From Trichocladium uniseriatum (lineage: Eukaryota; Ascomycota; Sordariomycetes; Sordariales; Chaetomiaceae): 64,000 bases of DNA. The notes under the pieces were generated by a model that worked only from the letters and a program-made list of their open reading frames with translations, ran no database searches and was not told the origin of the DNA. This document shows, piece after piece, positions 42,991 to 54,979 of the stretch. The translations under genes were made by a program, and so were the position numbers. The DNA lies in the NCBI GenBank assembly GCA_017139535.1, contig WOUO01000010.1, positions 434,001 to 498,000 on the forward strand, given 5' to 3'. Positions within the stretch are counted from its first letter, which is position 1. Each line of letters starts with the position of its first letter.

Positions 42991-44340
42991 TCACCTCCCC
43001 AACTTCATCTCCCTCACCCTCCCCATCCTCTCCCTCAACGCCTCAATAACCCCCAATCCCCCTCTCTCTCCACACCCAAAACTCCTCTCCGTCTCGTCCT
43101 GCATCAGGGCGGTAATCAACGATCGTCCACTCTCACCACCAAACAACCCCGTATACCCACAACCATCACCACCTCTACTACTCCTCCCAGAAACACAAAA
43201 CTCCCCCGGCAACCCTAACAACCCCTCAACCTCCCTCAAACGGATCTCAACCAAGCAAACCAACACCTGTGGTAGCAGGTCTGGCCATAACGGGACGGGA
43301 ATTCCGCCGAGGAACAAATTCGGGTTAAACTGCAGAGCGGCCGGGTGGTTCAGAACATTGCAGAGAATGGTGTCGTAGACGGAGATGAGGAGCATGTGAC
43401 AGGATATGGCTGTCAGGAGGTCGGCTATGCTTAGACGGGTGTTGTTGGTGATGACTGGGTTTGGCGTGTTGCCGCCAGTGTCGTTTGTGATCGGGAGTTG
43501 GAGGGATCGTAACAGGTGGGCAAACTCGTCTGAGGATTTGGTGATGTGAGCCAGGGGGTTCGTTGTTGTGTTGGTGGCGTCGTGAGCGCAAGTTAATTGC
43601 AGGGCGCCTGCCATATCCCAGGCGGTTGATCGCAGGGTGAAGAGCTGCTGCGAGAGATTACGGTAGAGAGCCGAGAGCTGGAGTCTGTGGTCGCAGTCTT
43701 GGGCCGAGGGTGGAGTGGGTGGGAGATGACTGAACAGCGGCATCATCCCCTCAATCCGATCACTGGTACTGGAAGTTTTACCCAAAGGGACCGCCCCAAG
43801 GCCTGTTCTATCATGCCCGCCGTGGCTGTGGTCGCAGTCTGGTATCGGGCCATGGGGAGGAGAAGGATAACAAAAGCCCAGTTCGCTCGATGAGTGGAGT
43901 GAGGGTATAATAGTTGGGGCCGGGGGAGAAGACATGGTGAATGACGTGCCCTCGTCTGTTCTGGTTGTTGAGAGAGGGGGAAACTTCGAGTCGACAGGCA
44001 AGTCGGAAAGCGCCCAGCGCGCCGACGAGATATCGTAAGGCGTGTTGAGCGAGTCAGGGTTGAACCAGTCGTTGAAACTGTCAAATTGGACATCCCCTGT
44101 ACTCCCAGTAGCACTGCTGCGTCTGGTTGGGCTACTCGGGGCTAGATCTGGAGGCCGGATGCGTGGCGGGTTCCTTTTCGGGCGCCCGGGGCGCTTGGTG
44201 GAGGTGGTCACGCACTCTGTGTGCGCCCGGACGCATCGGAGACAAGAGTCGGTCGGGTGGCATTCGAGGCGCAGGCATCGTAGCTTTTGTGTTCGGCAGC
44301 GATCGCACGCCGACCGTTTGGCGCTGCGGAGGTCTGACAT
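42991..44340 (-). CDS. Zn2Cys6 transcription factor (AflR-like layout)
   Basis: A single exon of 449 residues. The zinc cluster at residues 12-43 is CDRCRTQKLRC, then a longer loop, then CLRCVRAHTEC, and it is followed by a basic KRPGRPKRNPPRIRPP linker. This layout (CDRCxxQKLRC with a long middle loop and an RPGRP hook) resembles regulators of secondary-metabolite clusters such as the AflR group. The C-terminal half has a helical block (LLTAISCHMLLISVYDTILC, LPQVLVCLVEIRLREVEGLL) typical of that group's activation region. No biosynthetic backbone gene lies in the window, so its targets are probably elsewhere. Intact. Confidence 0.85.
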   Translation of the reverse strand: MSDLRSAKRSACDRCRTQKLRCLRLECHPTDSCLRCVRAHTECVTTSTKRPGRPKRNPPRIRPPDLAPSSPTRRSSATGSTGDVQFDSFNDWFNPDSLNTPYDISSARWALSDLPVDSKFPPLSTTRTDEGTSFTMSSPPAPTIIPSLHSSSELGFCYPSPPHGPIPDCDHSHGGHDRTGLGAVPLGKTSSTSDRIEGMMPLFSHLPPTPPSAQDCDHRLQLSALYRNLSQQLFTLRSTAWDMAGALQLTCAHDATNTTTNPLAHITKSSDEFAHLLRSLQLPITNDTGGNTPNPVITNNTRLSIADLLTAISCHMLLISVYDTILCNVLNHPAALQFNPNLFLGGIPVPLWPDLLPQVLVCLVEIRLREVEGLLGLPGEFCVSGRSSRGGDGCGYTGLFGGESGRSLITALMQDETERSFGCGERGGLGVIEALRERMGRVREMKLGR

Positions 44341-45800
44341 GATATCTAATATTACAGTGACATGTCTTGACTAGATGGCAATTTACTGGCTGGATGTAAA
44401 TCACGATGGTCTTCTTATATAGCTTCCGCGCCATCCAGTGTATCTCGCCCCGTTTCGGAGTGCGACTTTCTCCACGCCAACGACGGGACCGACCCAGGCC
44501 CAAGGTTTGCGTGGATTCGATCGGATCGATTGGCAGGATCACTTGGGTTTCGGGATCAGCCGAAGTGATGAACCGAGGCGCTCGGCTCCTGGCCAGTCCC
44601 TCAAGGTTCTTGAAATGAACGACATCATCGATAAGACAGAATATCGAGTTGGGCCGAGGAACTAAGACACGGCAGGGCCGGACGGCAGCTGGCGGCAGGC
44701 TGGGCAGGCTGGGCAGGGCGTCTCGAGACAGAACAGAGCAGGAGCGTTGGGTCAAAAAGGGAAGTCCTGCACACCGGTTGGGATGCAGTGGAGCTGCTAT
44801 CCGTTTTGGGCACATCGCTCCTGCCATCTTTGTCCTTTGTGATTGAAGATCCGTCCCGAGGCAGCTGACTTGAAGATCGGGTCGCAGTCAGCCGGCCGGG
44901 GACAACGCGGCAAAGAGCCAAGAGGGCGGCCCGCCCCTCTGCTAGCAGGGGTTTGGAAGCCACCGTGACAACGTAGCTCTGGGAGTTTTCCAGGTGCAGT
45001 TTCATACATACATCACAGGCTACGAGGGCAGATTTATGTATATCGGCATCTTGAAAGCATGAAAGCACCTACTTAAGGTATCGAAGAACAAAAATGGCCA
45101 CCGCTTTCCCGAGGGTCTTCGGCTCCCAACGGCCCCGGGGTTTCGATCCAGCTCCAAACTTTCCTGCGACAACCGAGTCGGACTTGTACGACGCCAAGAC
45201 GTAACCGCGCAAGCCACGAAAACGCCACCGACAGCGGAGTTCAAGACATTGCGCATCACTTTGACGTTCGTTCAATGGAGCGGCAAACGCGGCTACTAGT
45301 CTTTGGCTCCGTCATCGGGGTCAGGTCAGGGGCAGCTTGTCAGCCTGTCAGGGCAGTAGAATGCAAGCCAATGGCAAGGTTTGGCTTGGCAACCAGGACG
45401 ACCCAGCCAAGAACTGCGGGCTCTTTTGCCATTGGTTTGTCTAGCACCTATGCATAATGTTGGTGGACCGCGCGAGGATAGCGACATGGTTATCTCTCTT
45501 TTGAGTCCATTTTCAACACAGAACTTGGGACTTTTTATGTTGTATTAGAATGTCAACCCATTACTTGCCTAAATATTTCTCTCCATAATACGGTACGTAG
45601 GTATTTCCGCTTTCACTCCCCAACGCCAACTTGCAGCGGCATTGCTAGGCTCTAGCATTCCTCCCCGGGGGCTCAAAGCGTAGGAAACTGTTTTGCCAAA
45701 CTGCGCCCCGCAGCACGGCGGCACGGGGCAAATAAAGACAGCCATCCGTATCTGGCCCCTCATTCTTAGCTTACCAGTGTTGCCGACTTTCAACTTTATC
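44341..45800. other. Intergenic, no gene seen
   Basis: A 1.46-kb spacer between the start of the Zn2Cys6 gene and the 2EXR gene. A short 10-bp tandem (ggcaggctgg-type) occurs near 44691-44716. Frames of up to 231 codons overlap the Zn2Cys6 gene and are not convincing. Confidence 0.45.
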
Positions 45801-47334
45801 ATGGACCACACGAATGCGTTTAACCGTGTAGAAGAGGCGATGAAAACCAGCTCGACGCCCATGCTCTTCAACGACGTGTATTTCAGTCGTCGGGAGGCCA
45901 CATCCCCAGTTTTTTGTGATAATGTCACATCTACGACCACATGGGCCCCATTTTCCCGCCTCCCGGTCGAACTGCGCCAGCACATCTGGCGGCTCCACCT
46001 CCGACGGCATCGCATGCTTGAGATCGACCTCTGCAAAGTCGCCGACGACGGGGATTCTTGCCATTATACTGAGCGTAACCATTTCGGTCGGATTGTGAGC
46101 GGCGGGCGCTATACACTTCGGGTTCGGGGCCGCGGATCCTATGCTGCATCTCTTAGCTCGCTCCTCCGCGTAAATCGCGAGGCGAGGGGCGCCGCGCGCA
46201 GCTTCTACCACATACATATACCCTTCCATGGATGGCAGCATGCTGGGAGGGAGCGAGTCCTTTATCTTAGTTCAGAGTACGACGTCGTTTATGTCCGACC
46301 TCGGCAGGCCAAAACCACCTGGCCGCCAGAGCCCAATCCCCCTCCTCTTCCCAGATTCGAAGCCATCCTCGTCGACTTCTTACATGACGCCAGGGCTTAC
46401 GACTATAAAGACAAAGGGTACGGATTCAGTTTTCCTCTTGTTCTCTCTAGTTGTATTAGCTTTCGAAGCCGGGTCTAACCCATAATGCCTACCTAGAGTT
46501 GCCCACCTAGCATTAGACCGAGAGCTTGGCCAATACTTGTTCGACGAATTTACAGGACAGCCGGCGTACTTGACCCCAGAAATCCTACACCCAGCTGCGG
46601 TGGCGTCGTTTACCGATATCCTTCGCCATAAACTCCGTTCTATATTCTGCATCATCGGCTTCAGGTGCCCTACGAGAGGTATGGGGGTCTTCCCAATGGC
46701 CAGGTGGCGGTTCCACTTCGCCCAAACATTCCCCCTTTGCCGACGAGGCTACCCGATAGGCGCTTTCGACTGGCTCAAAGCCGACCCGCGCCCCGGCGTT
46801 GAGCTTGACCTCCGCCAGCTCTCACTCAACGATGATCCCCATAGGATCTCGCGAGGCTGGCGGCAAATACAACAAGCCTTCGGAATCACAACAGAGCAGC
46901 AAGCCACCCGAGGAAATGACGCCCGCGGGTTCCGCTTGTACATCTGCCCCAGCCAGCGCTGGCCTACTCGAACAATGCAGTACTCGAATGGGACTATCAC
47001 CTTCAACGCGAGCCATGAGGAGGAAACGGAGGAGGTGTGGTCTCGGGAAGAGCTGGCGCAACACCTGCAATACGAGGCCGAACATTGGCTCGAGGAGCGA
47101 AAGTGGCTCGGGAGCATCGGCACCGAGCCCGGCAGCTACATATGTCCCATGTATAGCTCCCGCACTCAAGAGGAAGCCGAGATGTTTGAAACAATGGAGA
47201 AGCTGCCCTGTACGGCCATCGGCATGTGGCTTTTTCCCGCCGAGTCCTTCCCACCGGCCGTCAATCCCCAGACATTCCAATTCGACCTCGAGACTGTCCG
47301 TCCCCGCCCTGGTCTGTTTCTATTCCAGGTTTGA
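45801..47334 (+). CDS. 2EXR domain protein, long form
   Basis: Exons 45801-46417 and 46497-47334 join to 484 residues; the intron has a gtacgg donor, a gtctaac branch site and a cctag acceptor. The 2EXR signature FSRLPVELRQHIWRLHLRR lies near residues 50-70, with LLRVNREARGAARSFY about 70 residues later. The C-terminal half has no known domain; it is rich in Trp and Glu with a segment EEVWSREELAQHLQYEAEHW. It is the second 2EXR gene in the window; the two proteins share only the signature and are distant paralogs. Function is unknown. Intact. Confidence 0.8.
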
Positions 47335-47897
47335 TGACACTGCCACCAGCGCAGCAGCAAACCCCCCATGCGGACATCTTCTCACAGATCAACGTTTTTC
47401 CCCCGACGAGCAACCAACAAGGGGTGTCTTGGCGCGCGATCTTGATTTGGAAGATGACGACGACTACACCACCCCTACCGAGTGAGAATGGAGTGATGCC
47501 AGGGACCGGGGGCTGAGTGATGGCCGAGAGCACGGGTATTGTCCATAGACTTGGTTGAGATGACCCGGGGTTTGAGCGAAGGGAAGAAACGCCGATCTTG
47601 TCATGCGAAGGGAAGTACCTGAGTAGTTGACACTTGTATGCCCGCTCAGTTATCGTCCGGCTGCCAACAGAGGGGTGCTGCCAAAGTATGCAATGCTGCC
47701 AAGGCCCAACAGATCATCCATGCAACCGCAAAACAATTCTTCTGACTTCCATTCACTTCTTTCTCCGACGATCAGCTAGCGGGCCGTGAGGTAGGCAGCA
47801 GCCACACGACATCCTCTCACCGATATAACACTTTCAACCACGTTTCTGATGTTGACAGGTCGCCGAGTAACTGAAGCAAAACATCAACGACATTATC
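47335..47897. other. Intergenic, no gene seen
   Basis: Spacer with the promoter of the uncharacterised gene at 47898. Nothing else is recognised. Confidence 0.5.
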
Positions 47898-48792
47898 ATG
47901 GCATCAAGCAACACACCTCCGGGAGGGAACCCCTATCGCAGACAATCCAATATGCGCCCCTATGACCCCATTCCGCCCCAGAACCAGAATGCAGTCGAGT
48001 CGGCCAGAAAACTGTATCAAGCCATTGCAGCTGCCTTCCCTGACTTTGTGGCCGACTTTGAGGACAAATGGGACAAGTGGCAGCATCCCCAGCCTGGCGA
48101 GTTCGGCCGCCCTTGGGGTCCCATGTACGCCTCCTGCCCACCATTCTTGACGTTTCCGAACGCGATTGCTAACGGCCACCTACAGTACACCCAAACGCGA
48201 CTCGGACGAGTTCTTTTACCTCGTTGACCTAGGGCCCAAGATCATTCCCCTTATTGTGCACAAGCTCGCCGACGAGTCGGAGGGCTTTTACTTCTTCAAC
48301 GTCCACCCCTACAACGAGCTCGAAAAGGACAAGCACTATCTCGTTGATCCCGACGATGTCATCAATTACATGACTCTACAGCGCCAGGCCCGTCTGATCG
48401 TCGACATGAACTATGAGCGCAACACGCTCGTGGAGGCGCGCATTGCCGCTTGGAAGGCCCATTTCGAACGTGCTCCCGCCGATGGCAGTCTGAACCATTA
48501 CGGCAATTGTCAGGAGTGTTACGACTTGTTTGCGTTGGGCGGCAGCATCATCTCGCACATCATGGTTGAGTACAAGAAGCGGGAGGGGACCTTGCCGTGG
48601 AACGAGCTGCTGCATGCTATTGTTCATGGGGTTGAAAACACGGCTGGTCTGGAGAATGTTGATCGTGGCGAGCAGTACACTGCGTGGGCCGAGTGGTTTG
48701 AGAAGCTGAATCATGACGAGGCGCCGCGCTGGGTGGATGGGAAACGTGTGAGCTCGGGTCCGCCGGTTGGGGAAGTAGCGGATGATGTGTAA
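47898..48792 (+). CDS. Uncharacterised protein
   Basis: Exons 47898-48124 and 48186-48792 join to 277 residues; the intron has a gtacgc donor, a gctaac branch site and a ctacag acceptor. I do not recognise the family. The protein has no signal peptide or membrane segment. It is Tyr/Trp/Asp-rich, with SARKLYQAIAAAFPDFVADF near the start, then FFYLVDLGPKIIPLIVHKL, DPDDVINYMTLQRQARLIVD, a CQEC pair and GGSIISHIMVEYKKREG. A predicted globular, helical cytosolic protein. A second donor two codons earlier is possible and would change two residues. Confidence 0.65.
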
Positions 48793-48953
48793 TTGCAGAG
48801 GGCGACCACACGCTTTGCCCAGCGGAGTTACGATGACGATAAGGGAAGAAAAGGCCGCTGAATTTGCTATGACAAAAGGATACTATCCTATCTAAAACCC
48901 CAGCACGAAGTTACCAGCACAAAGTACCTTACCACCATCACCAACCCCACGAC

Positions 48954-50667
48954 TTATTCTGCATCCAACCCACCGGCGTCACCCCTAACCCAACATCCCC
49001 CTAACTCCCCACTCTCCCTCCAACCCCCAACCCTCCCCTCCGCCCACTTCTCATAAACCCTCCACCTAAACAGCACCCCGACCGCCCCGAACCCCGCCGT
49101 CACCTCGTCCTCCTCATCCTCATCCCCCCAACCCGAGTCCTCGCTCCGAACCCACAACACAACCTCCCTCAACTCCGGGCATCTCCCCTCCGCACACTCC
49201 TGTATCAACCCCCTCATGCCTTTTAGCAACTCTAATTTCCCTGACCGGGTGCCGGATGGGACACATGTAGCGTCCTCTACTACGTCAAGCCGGACTAGGT
49301 TTGGCGGTAGCACTGCCACCTCGCCATGGAAGATGGCAGACCAGGGGGTGTATAACCACTGTAGGGCGTGTAGGGAGGTTAAGCACTCCCTTGTGAGAGT
49401 CCCGGCGGAGTCGAAGAGGGCGGTTAGTGGTGGCGTCGGTGATGTAGCGGGTGTTGGTGATGGCGGTGTTCCATCCTCTTGGGCAGGGTTCGTGTCAATG
49501 GCAGTGTCAGTGTTGATGTCTAGGGATAGATTGAGGAGGGTGTTTGCTATGTTTGGAAGGGAAAGGAGAGTGTTGAGGTTGATATTAGTACCAACACTGC
49601 CACTGCCGCTGCCAGTACCCGCGCAAGAGCTGGGAAGGCGGAGTGGCAGGATTGTGCTGCCGCAAAATGGCAAGGGTGCGCAGCATCTTGAACGACGAAA
49701 ACAAGCGGTATAGGGTGGGAAAGAGGGCAACCGGGAGGTGTCTTAGCCGCAGGGTGCTTAGGCGGGTGCAAGTGCGGTAGAGATGACTGTCTTTGTGCAG
49801 ACTCTTGTCGGTGATTTTGGTAGGATCATACTGGGTGTTGAGGATACGGGCGTTTGGTGCTGTCCAAGTCGCCAGGTTGTGCTCGATCTCGAGCTCGGCG
49901 ACGCCGGGGAGGCCGATCAGCGACCAGAGCGCAACGGGGTGCCAGAGCCGGGCAGGGTGATAGCTGGCTGTTGGGTGGAAGGTGAGTTTGTGGAGGGAAG
50001 GGCAGAGGTTGTGGCAGGGTAGGTTCTCGGCGAAGGGAACCGGGTAGTGGCGTTGGATGGCGGCGCACAGCCAGGAGAGGCTGGGGTAGGCCCGGCCGTG
50101 GATGGTCATGCGCAGGGTATGTAGAAAGGGGAGGTGGCCGAGCAGGGAGAGGAACATGGCCTGACGGAAGCGGACATCGATTTGCTTGCTGTAGGGTTGG
50201 TCATTGACTTCTCGCGCCAGGTGGTCCTTCATGGCAATAAGCAGGTCGAGGCTGATGGGGCAGCGGTCGATGTGGTTGGCGAGACGTGAAACAGATGTGA
50301 TGTCGCGGCTGAGTCTGGCGCCCGAGGTGTGACTGCCGAGGTCGACATGGCAATGCAGCTCGTTGACGTGCCAAGCACACCTTGGGGATTTGATGATCAT
50401 TGCGAAGAAACGGGTGAGGGATTCAAGGTCACGGAGGACGACGCGGTGTAGGATCTCGCGTTTGGTTTGGTCGGTGAGTGGGTGTCGTCGAGTTCGTACG
50501 GCATGTGGGAGGAGGGCAAGGAGTTCATAGTAGGCGTTGCTCGACTCTTCGTACTCGTACTTGAACTCTGGCTCGAGATCGCCTGTGACGGCCTCGTTGA
50601 TATGTGGCCCAAGAGAGCTCAATAGGGCCTGAGCAGCGGACTGCACTTGCAGAGGAGTGGGAGCCAT
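48954..50667 (-). pseudogene. LRR (F-box-like) protein with a frame break
   Basis: From the ATG at 50667 a long frame encodes LRR-type elements (LLGHLPFLHTLRMTIHGR, LWSLIGLPGVAELEIEH, CTRLSTLRLRHLPVALFPTL) through FSSFKMLRTLAI near 49690. The likely continuation, ILPLRLPSSCAG and LLSLPNIANTLLNLSLDI, lies in another frame and runs to 48954. Candidate introns (for instance gtactg...acatag) give the wrong phase, so a one-base indel near 49680-49690 fits best. A weak intron starting gttggt near 49605 would restore the frame and would make the gene intact. The total would be about 570 residues. An N-terminal F-box is not obvious. Role unknown. Confidence 0.55.
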
Positions 50668-51018
50668 GGTCTCTGGATGTCTGGGTGGTAGTTGCTGGCG
50701 ATGCAAGGTGGTGATGGTGCTAAAGACGAGAGAGCCACGGGTGGGCGGGGAATACACGAATCATATACTCATGGTGTGCTGTTAGAAGCTCGAGTGCTCG
50801 AGTACAGTGGCACAGACTTCTCATCAAAAGACTATTCATGACTCCTGAGCACCTGTTTCCAAAAGTCCACTCATTATCTGTTTCCTATGTGTCTTTGTGC
50901 TTCCAAGGACTCGGAGGGTTGGGTCTAACTGAAATGCCACGCCGCCTTTAGGTCTGTACTCAAGGAAGTGACTGTTGCTGGCCTGTTAGACTTCGATCTG
51001 AGGACTCAAAGAAGTCCG
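50668..51018. other. Intergenic, no gene seen
   Basis: Promoter side of the LRR gene and 3' flank of the next minus-strand frame. Confidence 0.45.
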
Positions 51019-51666
51019 TCAATCGCCCTCCTTCGCTGCCCACTTAACGATAAATTCTGTGTCCCGTGCCTGACCCCTGAATAACTTCGCAGAGCCACGC
51101 GCTAGTTGACCTCCTATAGGAAAATTCCGTTGCTCTACTTTAGCGATCGCCGTCACCTTCGGTACGTTCCTAAGCACCTCTAGAACAGAACTCTTTCCAG
51201 GGCCGGTATTGGTCCACCCACCGTTCGTCTGCCGCCGCGTCGGGTCCCAATGTGTCTTGGGCACGGGGACGGTGTATTGAAGAAGGTGCAGAGGGCTGTG
51301 GGAGGGATGGAGCGAGTTGGACATATAGTCCGGGACGTGGAAAGTGAAGAGCCCTGTCGCAGACGTGGTCTCAACAGAATCCAATCCTCCCAGCCAATCA
51401 GGGTAGATTAACCCCTGCCGACGCCGCGACAACAACCGGGTAAGGCATGTAAACCGCGTTAACTGTTTTGGGAACCGGCCATGGCATGTTCCCAATCCGT
51501 ATTGCTGCATGGGCTGCTGCCAAACCAAAATTGTCTCCTCGACAACTTTCCCAGCAATGACCATGCACACGCTGGATAGTATCTCGTGGAGGTTCTCACT
51601 CAAACCCTCCCCAAGTGTATTCTCCAGCTCGAAGAATAGGTAAGGCAGTTCAGCCTCAACTCCAGC
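51019..51666 (-). CDS. Uncharacterised protein, 3' exon only
   Basis: An open frame begins after a possible acceptor (gggtag) at 51667 and reads AELPYLFFELENTLGEGLSE, HEILSSVCMVIAGKVVEETI and so on for about 215 residues to a stop at 51019. Composition is protein-like, and it contains a run of Pro/His residues around YMSNSLHPSHSPLHLLQYTV. No ATG-containing first exon could be identified upstream, and the space before the divergent Zn2Cys6 gene is short. It may be a 5'-truncated gene or an unusual start. I do not recognise the family. Confidence 0.35.
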   Translation of the reverse strand, partial: AGVEAELPYLFFELENTLGEGLSENLHEILSSVCMVIAGKVVEETILVWQQPMQQYGLGTCHGRFPKQLTRFTCLTRLLSRRRQGLIYPDWLGGLDSVETTSATGLFTFHVPDYMSNSLHPSHSPLHLLQYTVPVPKTHWDPTRRQTNGGWTNTGPGKSSVLEVLRNVPKVTAIAKVEQRNFPIGGQLARGSAKLFRGQARDTEFIVKWAAKEGD

Positions 51667-52015
51667 CTACCCCGCGGCGGCTGGAAAGTTATCGGGATGA
51701 AGTTGGAGTTAACGGTACAAAGTGATGTTGGGGTGGTGGTTTGGTGCAAAATGTCTGCAATTTTTAAGTTTGAGGGACAGGGCCGTAGACACCTGTGGTT
51801 GATTATTACCAGGTGGCTTGTCACGTGCTGAGACGGATGGCGTTCTGGCATACCCCTGCCGCCCAGCGGTTTCTCTTTGAACCTGCCCTGCAAACATCCG
51901 CGATTCACCCGGATCTTCTCCGAAAAGCCGCCAGCGCCCGCCAGCCGCCACGAATCATCCGGAGTGAAGCCGTGAGAACGCGACCGACTATCGGTCGCGT
52001 CGAATCAGGACAAGC
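51667..52015. other. Intergenic: upstream of the Zn2Cys6 gene
   Basis: Presumed promoter for the regulator at 52016. A small palindrome, cgaccgac-tat-cggtcgcg-like, lies near 51981-51999. A first exon for the minus-strand frame could also hide here. Confidence 0.4.
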
Positions 52016-54401
52016 ATGTCCTCAAGTTATCCTCCACCGCCCTCGACAACCGACGGCGCAGCCTCGAACCCTGACACGTCGCAAGGCCCGGATGCCCATT
52101 CGTATACGGCACATCCGCAATTCATCGCCGACGCCGCCGCCGCTGCAGTTGCCGCCGCCCACCATGGTTTGCAGGCCCTCCAAGCTGCCGTCGCGGCCCC
52201 CGCCGCTGTCCCGAGTCCGAGTCCGGTGACGCCCCACCATGCACCGCTCTCCGATGCCTCTCCCCTCGCCCACGCCGGCGCGCCAATTGGCTCGCCGATG
52301 GCAACTTCCCATAACCAAAAGGCAACCCGGTTGCGCCGGGCTTGCGACATGTGCAGCCAGCGGAAAGTCAAGGTAACGCACCTCATTGCGCCTGTCCCTT
52401 GGTGCGCTTTAAGTTGACACTTATTGCACCCGCAGTGCGACGAGACGCAACCATGCCGAGCCTGCCAGGAACTCGGCGTCGACTGCACCTTCAATCGGAC
52501 CATGAAACGACGTGGCCCTCCGAACAAGCATGCTGAAGCTGCGAAAGCAGCCAAGCAGCAGCGCCTCGAACCAAACATCAGCCCGACACCGCACAATGCC
52601 GCCGAGACGCTCATCTCGATTGCCGGCGGCCAAGAGACGCAATCGGCCGTCGATGCCGAGGCAATCGCGCCGTGGCCGGTCTTGACCTTGCTGATCGACG
52701 ACTTCTTCACCTACATACACCCCCTCGTCCCATTCCCCCACGAACCCACTTTCAGAATGTCGTTTACAGCCCGGGAGGATCGCACAAATAAGGGGTTCCT
52801 CGCCCTCCTAGCCAGCATGATCGGCACTCTGGTCGCCTCTTTCCCGAGGACCGCGCGGCTGCACCTCAAGGCACAGCAACACGGCATGCACATGTACCCC
52901 AAGGCCATCACTCTGATTGAGCGGTGCCGGGCCATTGCATTGGAGTGCCGAGGAACGGCTTTTTACACGAGGGAGGATGTGACCGTCTACGACGCGGCGA
53001 CCAGCTACTTCCTGGGCCTTGCCGCGTCGTACACGATGCAGTGGAAGGTGTGCCGGCGCTTCATGGCCGAAGCCATGACTTTCGTCCGGGAGTTGGGTTA
53101 CCACAAGCCACGGGACATGGGCTCGTCCATGTTTGGCGTGACCTATCGTGGACCGTCTTTTAACCATGTCGAAGACCAACTCGGCAAGCGCATCTTCTGG
53201 TGCATGTTCCTCGGCATTCGGTAGGTTTTCCCTGATCACCTTGGTGGCTAGCCATTTCTGACTGTTGCCCAGTTCTGTGTCCCAACTTGGCGGCCACTTT
53301 GGCGATACCATTCTTCCTCCGCCAACGCCCAGCGAGCCATACCCTGAGTTCCCTGTGGAGGTGGACGATCGATACATTCTGACCCACCAGATCCTTGGCC
53401 AGCCCGAAGGCAGTGTTTCCCTTCTCACCGGGTTCAACCAAGGCATCAGGATCTACATGACCATGAATGGCCTCGTGAGCATTGAGCTGTCATACGGTAT
53501 ATCGACGTTGCTCTTCCACGACCAAAAGTCTATGCTGGAGGAATCCCTCCAAGCAGTAAAACAAGTGATGGATGGGATGCCGGGGGAGCTGACCATCGAC
53601 CTGAACCCCGGCTCTGGCAACAGCCAAGCGCCCCACGGACTACCGGACCTTCTCTCCGTAGGCCCTCCGAGTGTCTTTGACGACAGCAACAGCGGGATGC
53701 ACTACTGTCCGTTGAACTATGCGACTGCCCAACCCACCCCCGACTTCCGTCACACAGCTACCTCCCACACCACCGGCACCCAACCCGAGCGCCGACGTCT
53801 CCTGCAATACGAAATCCAAAAGGCCAACATCTACGCCTCCCAACTCGCCACCCGCTCCTACTACGTCGAACGCTACCTCAACCTGCGCGACGCCCACCGC
53901 GAACACGCCCGCGTCCACGCCAACGCCACCCAAGCCTCCTTCGCTCAGACCACCCCTTCCTCCGACAACACCCCCTCCAACAAATCCGTTGCCGCCGCCG
54001 CCCTGCACATCACCGCCGCCGAACACGGCGCCGACCCCGTCGACGCCGCCATGACGGCCGAGCGCGAACTCATCGTCCAGCACCTCCTCACCGTGCTCAC
54101 CTCCATCTCGCAGCGCAGCATGGAGCCCAACGGCGCGTCGCTCATCAACAAGATCCGGCAGGTCGCGAGCACGCTGGTTAACGATGCGCCTGAGCGCAAG
54201 GGTCCGCTGGCGGTGAAGGCGCAGGAGTCGCTGAGTCGGTTTGTCGAGATTTTGATGAGGCTGGAGAGGATCCCGCATGGGGGTGCCGGGGAGGGAGGAG
54301 GGGTGGGAGAGGATGAGGAGGTCGAGTTGAGGAATTGGGCGGATTTGAGGGAGACGCAGGTGAGGTTTTTGCAGGGCGGCGGGTTTATGGGGTTGCCTTA
54401 G
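52016..54401 (+). CDS. Zn2Cys6 transcription factor with fungal_trans domain
   Basis: Exons 52016-52372, 52436-53220 and 53273-54401 join to 756 residues. After an Ala/Pro/Ser-rich head, the zinc cluster RRACDMCSQRKVK is split by intron 1 and completed by CDETQPCRACQELGVDC, then a basic KRRGPPNKHAEAAKAAK stretch. The middle homology region starts at LLIDDFFTYIHPLVPFPHEP and includes LASMIGTLVASFPRTARLH, FVRELGYHKPRDMG and LGKRIFWCMFLGIR, the fungal_trans signature. The C-terminal 200 residues are Thr/Pro-rich then helical. The layout is that of carbon-source regulators of the xylanolytic-activator class; the specific target is unknown. Intact; GC-rich 3' end. Confidence 0.9.
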
Positions 54402-54979
54402 GCTTCTTTAATGATGATGATGTTGTATTATAATGGGGTGGATTTTGGGGTTGGGCGTTGTGATTCGGGAAATGGGAGTTATGGTTAACGGTGGGATGGA
54501 TTGTGGCAGTCGTGGTGTCTACCTAGTGTCATAGGCATGGTATCTGGTGGACACATTGTTATGTATAAACTTGAAGAGTTGTTCTTGTAGCAGATGTCTG
54601 GTGCGGCGTGCCGCGCTTCAGTCGTTATCGATGTCATGAGAAACGATTCGAGAACTCCGGGAGCGGGACATCGCCGGCCCCAGCGCAAGCGGGCGAGAAC
54701 GACGACAACAATGGAGTCAATGCGAGAAGAAGACGATATATAATACGATACAATATAATACAACACGATTTATTAACGCACAGCGGGTAAACCTAAAGGG
54801 CAACTATTATAATCTAACTATACACTTCCTAAGATATGTCTTGATCTCGTCGAAGCCCGTCCAAAGTTAGTTCATGTCCTCTTTTATACCATTTCTCTGT
54901 GGATTCTCGTGGGTTAGTATGTTGTTTAGTAGGCTGGCTTGAAGGCGATTCTCCAAGTGTTCAACGTCCTATCTTCGGC
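54402..54979. other. Intergenic, AT-rich towards the right
   Basis: 3' flank of the Zn2Cys6 gene leading into transposon debris. An AT-rich stretch (54738-54775) may be the 3' tail region of the LINE remnant. Confidence 0.4.

Noticed and set aside
44132..44827. 231-codon minus-strand frame overlapping the start of the Zn2Cys6 gene at 44340
   Set aside because: It is out of frame with the clear zinc-cluster protein and lacks motifs.
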